The translations under genes and the position numbers were made by a program. Below are positions 43,625-54,229 of a stretch of 64,000 bases of DNA, in pieces. Every line of letters starts with the position of its first letter. The stretch's first letter is position 1. Below the pieces are notes generated by a model. That model did not search any database. It worked only from the letters and a program-made list of their open reading frames with translations, and was not told the origin of the DNA. Origin of the DNA: Ampullaceana balthica (taxonomy: Eukaryota > Mollusca > Gastropoda > Lymnaeidae); contig CALYLW010001092.1 of assembly GCA_944989445.1 (NCBI GenBank), forward strand, positions 62,001 to 126,000, written 5' to 3'.

Positions 43625-45417
43625 AGGGGCCGTCCATAAATGATGTCATGTACCTGGGGGGGGAGGGGAGGGGGTCACACTTTTGTGATGATGCGTGATG
43701 GAGGGAGGGAGGGGGTTGAAGAAAAGGTAACTTTAAAAAAAACTTCCACTGAAATATTTGTTCGCTTACAATTTATTTAATGACTTTTTAAACTTTTTTT
43801 CTTCTTCTTTTTTTTGTTAAATCAGTGCTTCTCAATGTGCCGGTCGGTAGGACATCAGACGCTGGTTGGCGTAAGCTATCAAGACACGAAAATTAAATCT
43901 AATTATAATCCTTAAGTTTGAGAATCCACAAGATAACATACGAAATTGTTACACTGTGTCGTTTAATGTTGACATCAAAGCATTTGTGATGTAACCGCTT
44001 TTTTTGCCGGCACCCCAAAATATACAAGTGTATGAGTGCATTACAACCCACAGACTCTAGGTCCTACTCACATGACTCGGGGATTTAGGGGAGTGTCGTT
44101 AGCTCCCCCCCCCCAAAAAAAAAGCTACTGGTGAGTTCTACAAGCATGACAAGTGTCTAAAAATGATCTGAATAGGATTATGTGTAGATATTTTAAGTCT
44201 ATTTGATTGAATTAAAAACGTTTTAAGTTTGATATAATTGTTCGATTGTTTTTTTGTCAAACGCCCCGGGCCATTCTAGTCTTCTAGATCAGTGCTTCTC
44301 AAAGTGGTGGTCCGCGGACCGGTGCCGGTCCGTGGACCATCCACTGCCGGTCCGCAGATGTTCTCAAAAAAAGGACAGAAAAAATTGTCAGTGCTGGGAA
44401 AATAGTGCATCGGGACCTGGTGCAATGGAAAAAATTCCTGCCGATCCGCCATACTAAAAGTATGAGAAGCACTGCTCTAGATATAATGGTAAATGAGCCC
44501 ATTTAAAATTAGTCAAGTATTCATTAACTTTATTGAATGCATCAAATTCTTGACATCGCAATTCGAGAGGAGCACAAAACAACTTTTATTCTTAGCTCAG
44601 TTTTTAAGGCATTACTTTTAAATATCACAGAAGAAAGAATACGTGATACAGACAAGTCATGTGGATTAAGATTATTGTCACTCGTGTCAAAATAAATGAA
44701 AGTAGGGTAGATTTAGGTGTCTTCGTATAGTACGTAGGTAAGAAATCTACATAGTTGACACATTTTTAAAAAAAATGCATTTTCTGGAAGGAACCGGTTC
44801 AATAAATGGCATATGTTCCACCGTACACGTATACATGACGTATTTTAAAATATCCAGTGGATTGTAGTGGATGTTATATGTCGCAAATGAGTCTGCATTA
44901 CCCCAAGAATTCCCTTTTTGACCACAGATGAGGTTATTTACCTCTGTTCGCCGACCTCTTTCTTAAGGGATGCCCGTCAGTCAATTGAGGGATTTTTAAA
45001 AAAATACTTTTTAAAAATGTTATTTTTAAATAATTTTTTTTCTAAACAAAGACGTTAGCCGTGATGATTAATAGTCAACGTTTAATTGGTATTCATTAAA
45101 ATAAAATATAATCTAAGGATGTTAACACAGTTCGTTTTCTGAAGGCCGGTTAAACGTTTTTAAAAAAATGCTTCATGTGGGTTACAATATTACAATGTAG
45201 ATATTCACTAAATAAATAATAAATACTTAAATGACAATAAAAGTAATTTGAAACATACTTATTTTCAAATAGAAAATGAAGTGTTTGTTTTTGTTTGTTT
45301 TTGTCTTCTTTGTGTCAAAGATTTGTGAAGTATTTTTAGAGGGGGGGGGCTAAGTTTTTGTTACGACGCGTGACGAGGGGGTCAAAAATCGCGTGACGTC
45401 ATTTATGGACGGCCCCT
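43625..45417. mobile_element. 1.8-kb DNA element with GGGGCCGTCCATAAATGA ends and nested MITE
   Basis: The left end AGGGGCCGTCCATAAATGA is matched in reverse by CATTTATGGACGGCCCCT at 45417. G-rich subterminal tracts follow on both sides. The inner ends match 7550-7862. A hAT MITE (44290-44474) is nested inside, and a second CAGTGCTTCTCAA word starts at about 43828. No transposase is found in the roughly 1.6 kb of interior, and no TSD is clear. The ends are akin to the smaller MITEs at 2395 and 14959. Confidence 0.78.
44290..44474. mobile_element. hAT-type MITE with 8-bp TSD
   Basis: CAGTGCTTCTCAAAG at the left is matched by TATGAGAAGCACTG at the right. The flanks are TTCTAGAT (44282-44289) and CTCTAGAT (44475-44482), one mismatch apart. 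The interior carries CCGGTCCGTGG words and the frames on both strands are shadows. Confidence 0.9.
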
Positions 45418-45429
45418 CATCTGATAAAA

Positions 45430-45900
45430 ATGAAGACTAGGTCAAGGGAATGGTTGCAATTCAACAATGTATCCTTAATAGCAGGGAACGAAGTCAAGTT
45501 GCATGTCACTTGGATAAAATACAACGCTTTCCGTCAACTAAATAGTATAAATAGAATCATACTACGTAAAAATAAAACTGACATGTTATATTTTAGTCAT
45601 TAAATAAAATTACTGGTTTTAAATTTTAATATTTAAAAAAAATAAATACAGTTTTTAAGATTAAACACTTTTTTGAAATTAAAATGCAAATTTTTATTTT
45701 ACATTTAATGTAACATTTACAAAACACGAAATATTTATACTATGTCACTTAGATTTAAGATTACATTTTAATTTATTTTTAAAATATATATTACGATTTT
45801 CCCATTATTTTTCTTTTTTTCAGTTTTGTTAACAAAGACTCATGAATAACTAAATCAGCACCGGTGCTTTGTAGTGCGTCTTTTAGGGGAAACACAATAT
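45430..45900 (-). repeat. 340-bp palindromic module (-)
   Basis: AGCAGGGAACGAAGTCAAG leads into AAGTTGCATGTCACTT (45496). GCACCGGTGCTTTGTAGTGC lies at 45858, 362 bp away. It follows the DNA element within 15 bp. The sequence to 46025 continues as the empty-site equivalent of 38481-40020. Confidence 0.88.
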
Positions 45901-46025
45901 CAATGCACGTTGAAAATGATTACATTAATTTGTCATTATAATGTGTTCTCGCCATAATATTCATATTTTTTTCGATTTTTATAATTAAAGGATATTTTAT
46001 TGCATGTGTGTATTTGTATATAGTT

Positions 46026-46370
46026 ATTTGAAGGGGCTAAATTGTTAGTACATTTCATGTTGAACATTTCATGTTTGTATTTTCTAAGAAATTTCACAAA
46101 AGTAACTATTAAAAAAACAACACTAACAACAGTTGACATCTTACGTAGACTGCATAGATTAAAAGACACAATATTGATTTAGATGAGGTTTTTTTTATAG
46201 TTTAGTAAATGCAAACAGTCTGATGTCATTGAAATGATTTTTTTCTCAGAAAAATTATAATATAAATACCCCATTCTTCCTCAATCTCAATATTATTTCA
46301 CAAGTAAGACTTTGAGGACATTTCTTACATTTTTTAAGGCAATTTGAACAAAGTTTCCTGACATTTCTTT
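46026..46370. other. No gene seen
   Basis: A+T-rich spacer up to the 54-bp array. Confidence 0.5.
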
Positions 46371-47102
46371 ACAGCAATGGTTAAACTCACACTGACAGAA
46401 GGTATAACTACATATCATACTGTTACAGCAGTGGTTAAACTCACACTGACAGAAGGTATAACTACATATCACACTGTTACAGCAGTGGTTAAACTCACAC
46501 TGACAGAAGGTATAACTACATATCATACTGTTACAGCAGATGTTAAACTCACACTGACAGAAGGTATAACTACATATCATACTGTTACAGCAGTGGTTAA
46601 ACTCACACTGACAGAAGGTATAACTACATATCATACTGTTACAGCAGTGGTTAAACTCACACTGACAGAAGGTATAACTACATATCATACTGTTACAGCA
46701 GTGGTTAAACTCACACTGACAGAAGGTATAACTACATATCACACTGTTACAGCAGTGGTTAAACTCACACTGACAGAAGGTATAACTACATATCATACTG
46801 TTACAGCAGTGGTTAAACTCACACTGACAGAAGGTATAACTACATATCATACTGTTACAGCAGTGGTTAAACTCACACTGACAGAAGGTATAACTACATA
46901 TCATACTGTTACAGCAGTGGTTAAACTCACACTGACAGAAGTATAACTACATATCATACTGTTACAGCAGTGGTTAAACTCACACTGACAGAAGATATAA
47001 CTACATATCATACTGTTACAGCAGTGGTTAAACTCACACTGACAGAAGGTATAACTACATATCATACTGTTACAGCAGTGGTTAAACTCACACTGACAGA
47101 AA
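46371..47102. repeat. 54-bp minisatellite, about 13.5 copies, open on both strands
   Basis: Each unit contains TTAAACTCACACTGACAGAA, GGTATAACTACATATCATAC and TGTTACAGCAG. A 54-bp unit without stops keeps an 18-residue period open. The plus strand gives VVKLTLTEGITTYHTVTA (189 residues), and the minus strand a cysteine-rich CNSMICSYTFCQCEFNHC (203 residues). A one-base loss near 46940 and a trimmed unit at the right end break both frames. No promoter, splice or initiation evidence supports expression. Confidence 0.97.
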
Positions 47103-47256
47103 TAACTGTTAAAATAACTTGATTTAATATGACTAAAAACGTGCGGCGGGCGCTTATGAGGTTTTACATATGTAAGTTCACTTATCATCTCACTTATAGA
47201 TCTCTTTTTTGCCTTCTAAAGTATGATTCTTTAATGTTTATACCAAACACCTATGA

Positions 47257-47672
47257 TTGTGTTCTATTTCTAAAATAGAATGGACAGTCACAAATGAATT
47301 ACAGAAACGTTTGGAAGCCTGTGAAATGTGGTTCTTTAGGCGAATGTTAAAACTACCATGGACGGAGAAGAGGCGTAACGAAGAGGTTCTAAAAGAAGTA
47401 GGCCAGACAAGGAACATTACGTCTAACTTTAGAAAGAGACGATCTAGATTTTTCGGACACATCATGAGGCGAGGCAGGCTGGAACACATGGTAACAAGAC
47501 GAAAGATCGAGGGCAAAAGGATCGAGGCAGACTGAGAGAAAAGATGCTGGATGGGCTGACAAGAAGGCATGGGGCACAATAACCGGTGGAGTTGATTGGC
47601 AGACCAAAGACAGAGAGCTGGGGTGAGGCATGACCGCCTACGCCTCTGGGCACGGGACCTGATGGATGGATC
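47257..47672 (+). pseudogene. LINE C-terminal tail (endonuclease/RT type)
   Basis: The product reads EWTVTNELQKRLEACEMWFF, RRMLKLPWTEKRRNEEVLKE and FRKRRSRFFGHIMRRGRLEH, then IEGKR. These features (EMWxxRRMLxxxWTEKxxNEEVL and FxGHIMRR) are familiar from the tail of RTE-like and related LINEs. After a frameshift at about 47520 the frame GRLREKMLDGLTRRHG continues it. The polymerase is missing. A short GATGGATGGAT run marks the 3' end. Two minus-strand frames over the same DNA are shadows. Confidence 0.85.
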
Positions 47673-48242
47673 TTTTTCAGTTGTAAAAATCTATGTGTGT
47701 TATTCTTTTAGTTAAATACAAATATTTGTTGGCCATGATCTGCTAGTGAGGAAGCATTTTGTTTTTGAAAAATAAAGTTTGTTTTGGATAAAGGATTTAA
47801 AATTGTTTATAAAGAGCTATAATATTAACATAAATGTAAAACTGTCCTGATTTATTTTGAATGGAGATCATTTGTAACAAACATTTGGTCATTGTTTATC
47901 ATGTTTAAGTTAATTAACGAATAATCCAAGGCTTTAGGTCCCAAACTTCAAAAATTGTTACAACCATCAAAAATTATTGATAAAGTAAAGAAATTTCATC
48001 TTTGAAAAATCAGTAATAACAATTAAAACTATTGTAAATGCGACACATACACACTCACAGACATACACACATACACACACAAAAACACACACATACACAT
48101 TGACAAACACAAACACACACATGCACACACATACATACTCACACATACAAACACACACACGCACGCATTCACACACACACAGTTCCAACGGTGCCACGTG
48201 ATCAGGAGCAGTCAACAAACATGAGTTGAAATTAGTTGTCAT
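47673..48242. repeat. Unassigned DNA with a CA-rich microsatellite
   Basis: No gene. From 48042 to 48182 imperfect ACACAC/ACATAC dinucleotide-type repeats form a purine-pyrimidine tract, which also explains the cysteine/valine-rich 91-residue minus frame. Confidence 0.85.
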
Positions 48243-48848
48243 TTAACATCATCTAATGACACCTGTCACCTCAAAGTCCAGAGTCAACTGTGACCCACAC
48301 TTGGCTTATAACATCATCTAATGACACCTGTCACCTCAAAGTCCAGAGTCAACTGTGACCCACACTTGGCTTATAACATCATCTAATGACACCTGTCACC
48401 TCAAAGTCCAGAGTCAACTGTGACCCACACTTGGCTTATAACATCATCTAATGACACCTGTCACCTCAAAGTCCAGAGTCAACTGTGACCCAACACTTGG
48501 CTTATAACATCATCTAATGACACCTGTCACCTCAAAGTCCAGAGTCAACTGTGACCCACACTTGGCTTATAACATCATCTAATGACACATGTCACCTCAA
48601 AGTCCAGAGTCAACTGTGACCCACACTTGGCTTATAACATCATCTAATGACACCTGTCACCTCAAAGTCCAGAGTCAACTGTGACCGACACTTGGCTTAT
48701 AACATCATCTAATGACACCTGTCACCTCAAAGTCCAGAGTCAACTGTGACCCAACACTTGGCTTATAACATCATCTAATGACACCTGTCACCTCAAAGTC
48801 CAGAGTCAACTGTGACCCACACTTGGCTTATAACATCATCTAATGACA
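48243..48848. repeat. 65-bp minisatellite, about 9 copies
   Basis: The unit contains ACACCTGTCACCTCAAAGTC, CAGAGTCAACTGTGACCC and ACTTGGCTTATAACATC. Copies begin near 48260, 48325, 48390, 48455, 48521, 48586, 48651, 48716 and 48782. Two carry an extra A, and single substitutions mark others. Confidence 0.97.
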
Positions 48849-48924
48849 AAAAGACATAAAAAATAATGTCTAATGTAATAAGACAAAATAAATTATTCGC
48901 ATACAATTTACATGTCTACAAATA

Positions 48925-49050
48925 TGAAAACGTTGTATGTCTCCATTGATTCTAATGAAAACGTTGTATGTCTCAACTGATTCCAATCACAACGTTGTAT
49001 GTGTCCACTGTTTTCAATCACAACGTTGTATGTCTCCACTGATTCCAATT
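48925..49050. repeat. 31-bp tandem repeat, 4 diverged copies
   Basis: AACGTTGTATGTCTCCA and CTGATTCCAAT recur with substitutions. Confidence 0.88.
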
Positions 49051-49655
49051 AAAAAGCGTTTTCCTTTAGTGTACACTTTCTACACTCTCTGAAAAAATTA
49101 ATAAACAAATAGACCTAAAGGAAATGGACAGCTTGCGCTTTACCCGTAACGTTAAATAAAGAAATGTCCCAGAAACAAAACAAAAACGCATTTCCTTCAG
49201 TATGTTTACAATGCGAAATGAAAAATTTAAAGTAGATGTTCACTATCCAAAACAACAATGTTTCTTCAAGCTGATGTCAAATAACCAGCACATAGTACTG
49301 TTGGTGACGGCGAATTCATATCAGTCGTAAATTGTTTTGCTTTTATTTGATGTAGATGTCATAGTAACAACATCAACTATAAAAGGGCACCTCTATCTAT
49401 TGAGAAGTAAGCCAATGATATTGTCCACTTGTTATCATTAGACAGCTGTACTGTCCAGAAAAAAAAGAAGAAAGTCTTGTCAAAACTAATTAGAGATTTT
49501 GGCTACACACACTTTTAATCTTTAACATTCTGATGTGATATACAAGGGAAAAAGTAAGTAAATAAAAAACTATTTAAAGTGTTTGGACATTGGTTGTTTC
49601 TTGCTGAGCAATATTAGAGTTACCATGACAACAACAAAGATTAGTCTCCCTTGAG
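49051..49655. other. No gene seen
   Basis: A+T-rich DNA with no frame or motif that can be supported. Confidence 0.5.
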
Positions 49656-49920
49656 TAAATACTCATTAATAAACATTATCTACTGCTAAAAATATCCTAC
49701 CTGAGAATAATATCACCTGTATATCACTGTGTATAAATACACAGTCAATAAACATGTGTCCACTGCTAAACATATCCTACTGAGAATAATAACATATGTA
49801 TCTCAATGTGTATAAATACACTCACTATGAACAGTATGTCCTACTTAAAATATCCTGCTGTGAATAATAATATATTTTTCTCAATTGGCATAAATACACT
49901 GTAGGCGTCTGTAGGTGTGT
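49656..49920. repeat. About 88-bp diverged tandem repeat, 3 copies
   Basis: Each copy includes CTACTGCTAAA-like, TATCCTAC-like, GAGAATAATA and GTGTATAAATACAC words in the same order. Copies differ by many substitutions, so this is an old triplication. Confidence 0.75.
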
Positions 49921-49981
49921 GTGAAGGAAACACTTATTTCCTATTAGAACTTTCAAGCATTTTAAATTTATATTTGACAGT

Positions 49982-50031
49982 GCATCCATCCATCCCTGTG
50001 GCGCTACAGCCCATGTAGTGCTTGGGCCTGC
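49982..50031 (+). mobile_element. 50-bp insertion with 14-bp target duplication
   Basis: TTATATTTGACAGT occurs at 49968-49981 and 50032-50045. Between them lies a short sequence with CATCCATCCATCC and GTGGCGCTACAGCCCATG. The exact direct repeats suggest retroposition of a tiny, truncated SINE-like fragment. The insert word looks like SINE sequences in other invertebrates, from memory only. Confidence 0.7.
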
Positions 50032-50249
50032 TTATATTTGACAGTACACCTCAAGAATTAAACTTTAACAAAATGAGGTGATCACCTTTGTAAACATTCA
50101 CATCGTGTAGGTGCCTCTGGTGTGTTCCCTGGCTAGGGCCTGGGGGGCTTGGCGGAGTAAAAATTCCATTGATCTCAGATGTGACGTAAACACAGATGTT
50201 AAAATGATGACATAAACAATCATTCTGAATTGTACTTCCAACAAGTTTT

Positions 50250-50466
50250 CACTAACGTCTTCCTTGAAACAGAAAACGCCAGAGAGACATCAAAGGTCAT
50301 GATAGCCGAGGCCTTTCTAAACGTAGACCTAATAATGATAATATGAATGAAGAATATTATTATCCAGGTTTTACCAGCAAGACGAATATTTTTAGAAAGC
50401 CGTCGTGTTATCATATCAGACGTGCGGCGCCGCACGATATAGCACTGATGTGTTTTTTATGAACAA
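50250..50466 (+). repeat. Left part of a fold-back module copy, cut by element B
   Basis: CGTCTTCCTTGAAACAGA, AAGGTCATGATAGCC and GCGCCGCACGATATAGCAC match 2678-2890. The remaining part resumes at 53590 and reaches AAGTGCACGTCACTT at 53842. The motif spacing is about 280 bp after subtracting the insertion. Confidence 0.8.
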
Positions 50467-53400
50467 CTAGCAGACCCGTCGTGCGTTGCAACGATCTCAT
50501 TAAAAATGAATAAATTGAAAGAAACCCAATGATTGGTATGTTTTAAAAGAATTATGCCATAAACCTTCGGGAAGTGAGCAAAAAAAAGTCCAAGTTTAAT
50601 AGCAAACTGATAAATAAATTAATAATTAAAAAGCTTACAAAAGGAAAAACGATATTAAGGGGCCCAGCAAAAAAATGAGTGATAATTTAATTTTTTTATT
50701 GCCATTTTACTCAAGCTAAATTTCTCAAGATCGTTTAAAATTGAATGGGGAATTAAATTGTTACCGTGCAGTAAAAAAGACATTTGGGGCCCCCAGCTCC
50801 GAGGGAATGGACATTAGGAGTTCAGTGCCCTATAGTAATATATTATATGTTCTTAACTTGTTATATTCTAACTTTAGTCAAAATCCATTTATTTTCTCAT
50901 TATCTAACGCTTAAACTAATTTTAATATAGCTAATATAGTGAATAAAACTACATAAAGGGGCCCCAAGGCCTATTCGCTTAGAGATGGCAATTTCAAAAA
51001 CCTTTACATTTCAATTCAGTTTCATCATGGATATATTTATCAAGATCGTTAAAAAGTGAATGGCAAAGATATCTTAAACATATATGAAAAAAGACATTTG
51101 GGGCCCTCCGGCACCGAAGAAAATGACATTAGAAGTTCAAAAAAACCATGAGTATTTTAATATGGGCTACCATGTTTTTTAATACAAAATTTGGCTAAGA
51201 TCCAAACATTTACTCAGTAGCTAATGCTTAAACTAATTTTTATATAGTTCGTATAAGCAAAAAACGACAGTAAGGGCCCCAGGGCCCAGTTATTGCAAAA
51301 AATAAAGTGCGAAACACATGTTCATTTGAATATATTTCAAAACGCATAAATTTATTTATATTTCTCAATATTGGTTAAAATTTGACTGGGCGATAAAATA
51401 TTAAACATACATTTTTGGGCCCCCTGTTCCAAGGGAAAGGAAATTACGAGTTCAGTGCCCTATAGTAATAAAATATAGACCCTTGAGTTTTTATATACTA
51501 AGATGGGTCAAGACCCATTAACTTTCTCAGAATTTTACGCTATTATTAATTTGTATACAGCTAATATAAGGGACAAAAAGAAATTTAGGGGCCTCTGGGC
51601 CCATTCGGTGAAAGATGTCAATTTAAAAAATGCTGTTCATTTTAATTCAGTTTCCTCATAGATATATTCCTTAAAATCGTGAAAAATTAAATGGGGAAAA
51701 CTATCTTAAACATATACTAAGAAAAGACATTTGGGGCCCAAGGCCCCGAAGGAATGGAAATTTAAATTTGTGTGCCCTATAGTATTTTAATATGGGCTAC
51801 CAAGTTTGTGTATACAAATTTTTGTTAAGATCTATTCGTTTACTCGGTAGCTAACGCAGAAACTTATTTTTATATACCTCATATAAGCAAAAAATGACAT
51901 TATGGGTCCTAGGGCCTAATTTTCGCAAGAAATAAAGTGTGAAAGACATGTTAATTTGAATATATTTCAAAATACATATATTTATTTATATTTATTCTCA
52001 ATATTGAATGGACGATAAAATATTAAACATTTACTAAAAAAGACATTTTGGGCCCCCTGCCCCAAGGTAATGAAAAATAGGAGTTCAGTGCCCTATAGTA
52101 ATAAAATATAGACCCTTGAGTTTTTATATACTAAGATGGGTCAAGATACATTAATTTTCTCAGTATTTTACGCGAATACTAATTTTTATACAGCTAATAT
52201 AAGGGAAAAAACGACATTTAGGGACCCCTGGGCCCATTCAGTGAAAGGCGTCAATTTCAAAAACCTGTTCATTTAATTCAGTTTCCTCATAGATATATTC
52301 CTCAAGATCGTGAAAAATTGAATGGGGAAAAATATCTTAAACATAAACGAAGAAAAGACATTTGGGGCCCCCGGCACCAAATAAATTGACATTAGAAGTT
52401 CAGAAACCTTAATTATTTTAATATGGGTCTACTAACTTTTTGTATGCCAATTTTGGTTAAGATCCATTCATTTACTCAGTAGCTAATGCAAAAACTAATT
52501 TTTTTATAGCTCAAATAAGCAAAAAACGACATTAAGGGCCCCAGGGCCCATTCAGTGCAAAATATAAAGTTCAAAACACCTGTTCATTTCAATCTGTATA
52601 ATAATGGATTCATGTGTCATTATTTGTCAAGATTGTTAATAGCTGAATGGTGAATAAAATGTTAAACATTTAAGAAAAAGAACTTTTTGGGCCCCCAGCC
52701 CCGAAGGAATGACTATTAGGAGTTCAGCTCCCTTTAGTCTTTTAATATTGGCTATCAAATTTTTATATACAAAGTTTGGTTAAGATCCATAAATTTACAC
52801 AGTAGCTAGCTGAAACTAAATTGTATATAGCTCATATAAGCAAAAATGACATTATGGGCCCCCGGCGCCCCATGAGTGATAAATTTACAAAAAAAAAGTT
52901 GCCAGTTACCATTCCAGGTGCGTACTCAACAGTCTCCAAAAGTTTCATGATGATCGGATGAATGGTTTAGTCAGCTATAAAGGACATGCACACAAACATG
53001 CATTCATTTTTATATATATAGATTATCAAAAACAACATTAAGGGCCCCCGGGCCCAATCGATGCAAGAAATAAACTTTAAAATGCCTGTTCATTTCAATC
53101 TGGATCATGATAGATATATTAGTCAATGCTTTTCAAGATCGTGTAAATCATAACGGGAATAAAGTATATAACGCTTACAAAAAAAAAGATTTTGGGCCCC
53201 GGCCCCGAAGGAACAGACATTAGGAGTTCAATGCCATATGGTACTTTAATATAGGCTATCAAGTTGTTATGTACCAAGTTTGGTCAAGATCCATTCATTT
53301 TCCAAGCAGCTAAGCCTTAAACTAATTTTTATATTAGAAAAAATTCTCATTATGGGCCCCTGTCGCCCCATGAGTGTTAAATTTTGAAATAAGTTCCCTA

Positions 53401-53589
53401 TTTCCATCCCAGGAGCGTACTCAAAAGTCTCCAAAAGTTTCATGGCGATCGGATGAATGGTTTAGTCAGCTATAACAGACATGCATACATACATACATAC
53501 ATACATACATAAATACATACATACATACATACATACATACATACATACATACATACATACATACATACATTGATTTTTATATATATAGA
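50467..53589 (-). mobile_element. Helitron-like non-autonomous element B
   Basis: On the minus strand it starts TCTATATATATAAAAATC (53589) and ends GACGGGTCTGCTAG (50467), with the CGTTGCAACG palindrome near the 3' end. The host bases are A and T, with no TSD. The interior is a longer chain of diverged units of about 310-330 bp, with GGGCCC words and CCGAAGGAA. A second internal 5'-end-like sequence, TTTTTATATATATAGATTAT, occurs at 53010-53030. No Rep/helicase frame is seen. It splits a module, and the parts on each side join cleanly. Confidence 0.85.
53484..53570. repeat. (ATAC)n microsatellite
   Basis: Near-perfect tetranucleotide run beside the 5' end of element B. It is the equivalent of the (TATG)n run in element A. 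Confidence 0.95.
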
Positions 53590-53885
53590 TTATGAGGAAA
53601 TAAAATAAAAACATTTTTTTTTCTTTTTAGTTATATTAAATTATTAGTAACCTGTGATTCCTAAATGTTTAAATTTATGTAATATATTTATATAAATGAA
53701 GTCTTCAAAGGAATAATAATATTTTAACATCGTATTTTTATATGCATTGTGTTGAAACTATGAAATTAATACTTTTAATTTTAAATAAATTTTGTCAAAT
53801 TTACTACACAAATATTTTATATATGTGAACGATTAGCATATAAGTGCACGTCACTTGACTTCGGTCTCTAAAATTTTTATTTTTT
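53590..53885 (+). repeat. Right part of the module cut by element B
   Basis: The A+T-rich interior continues to AAGTGCACGTCACTT (53842) and CTTCGGTCTCTAAAA, the usual second edge of the 340-bp module. Confidence 0.8.
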
Positions 53886-54229
53886 TTATAAAAGCATTTT
53901 ATCGCAAGATTACCCGCTGACTAATATTACCTTATTAATTACAGACTGTATCTTATTTATTACATACGATTATTGCGTCCTAAGTTATTATATTAATTTA
54001 AAGATATTCTTACTCTAAATGTAATTCCACTGTACTCGGGTGATTTATCAGGGCATAAACGTAACGCCTTGTTATTGTTCTCTCGACATTTAACAAGCTC
54101 AGTGAGAATAAACTAATTTAACTGAGGCTCTATTTATATTTGAGAAGCACGGTTAAGTTACTTATTGACATTTATAGGAGCTAGAAAATACTATTTATAG
54201 GACAGGAGTCCTATAGCAGCTCTTTTGAA
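53886..54229. other. No gene seen
   Basis: A+T-rich. GGACAGGAGTCCTATA and GGACACGAGTTTTATA at 54198 and 54258 are short related words just ahead of the 37-bp array. Confidence 0.5.
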
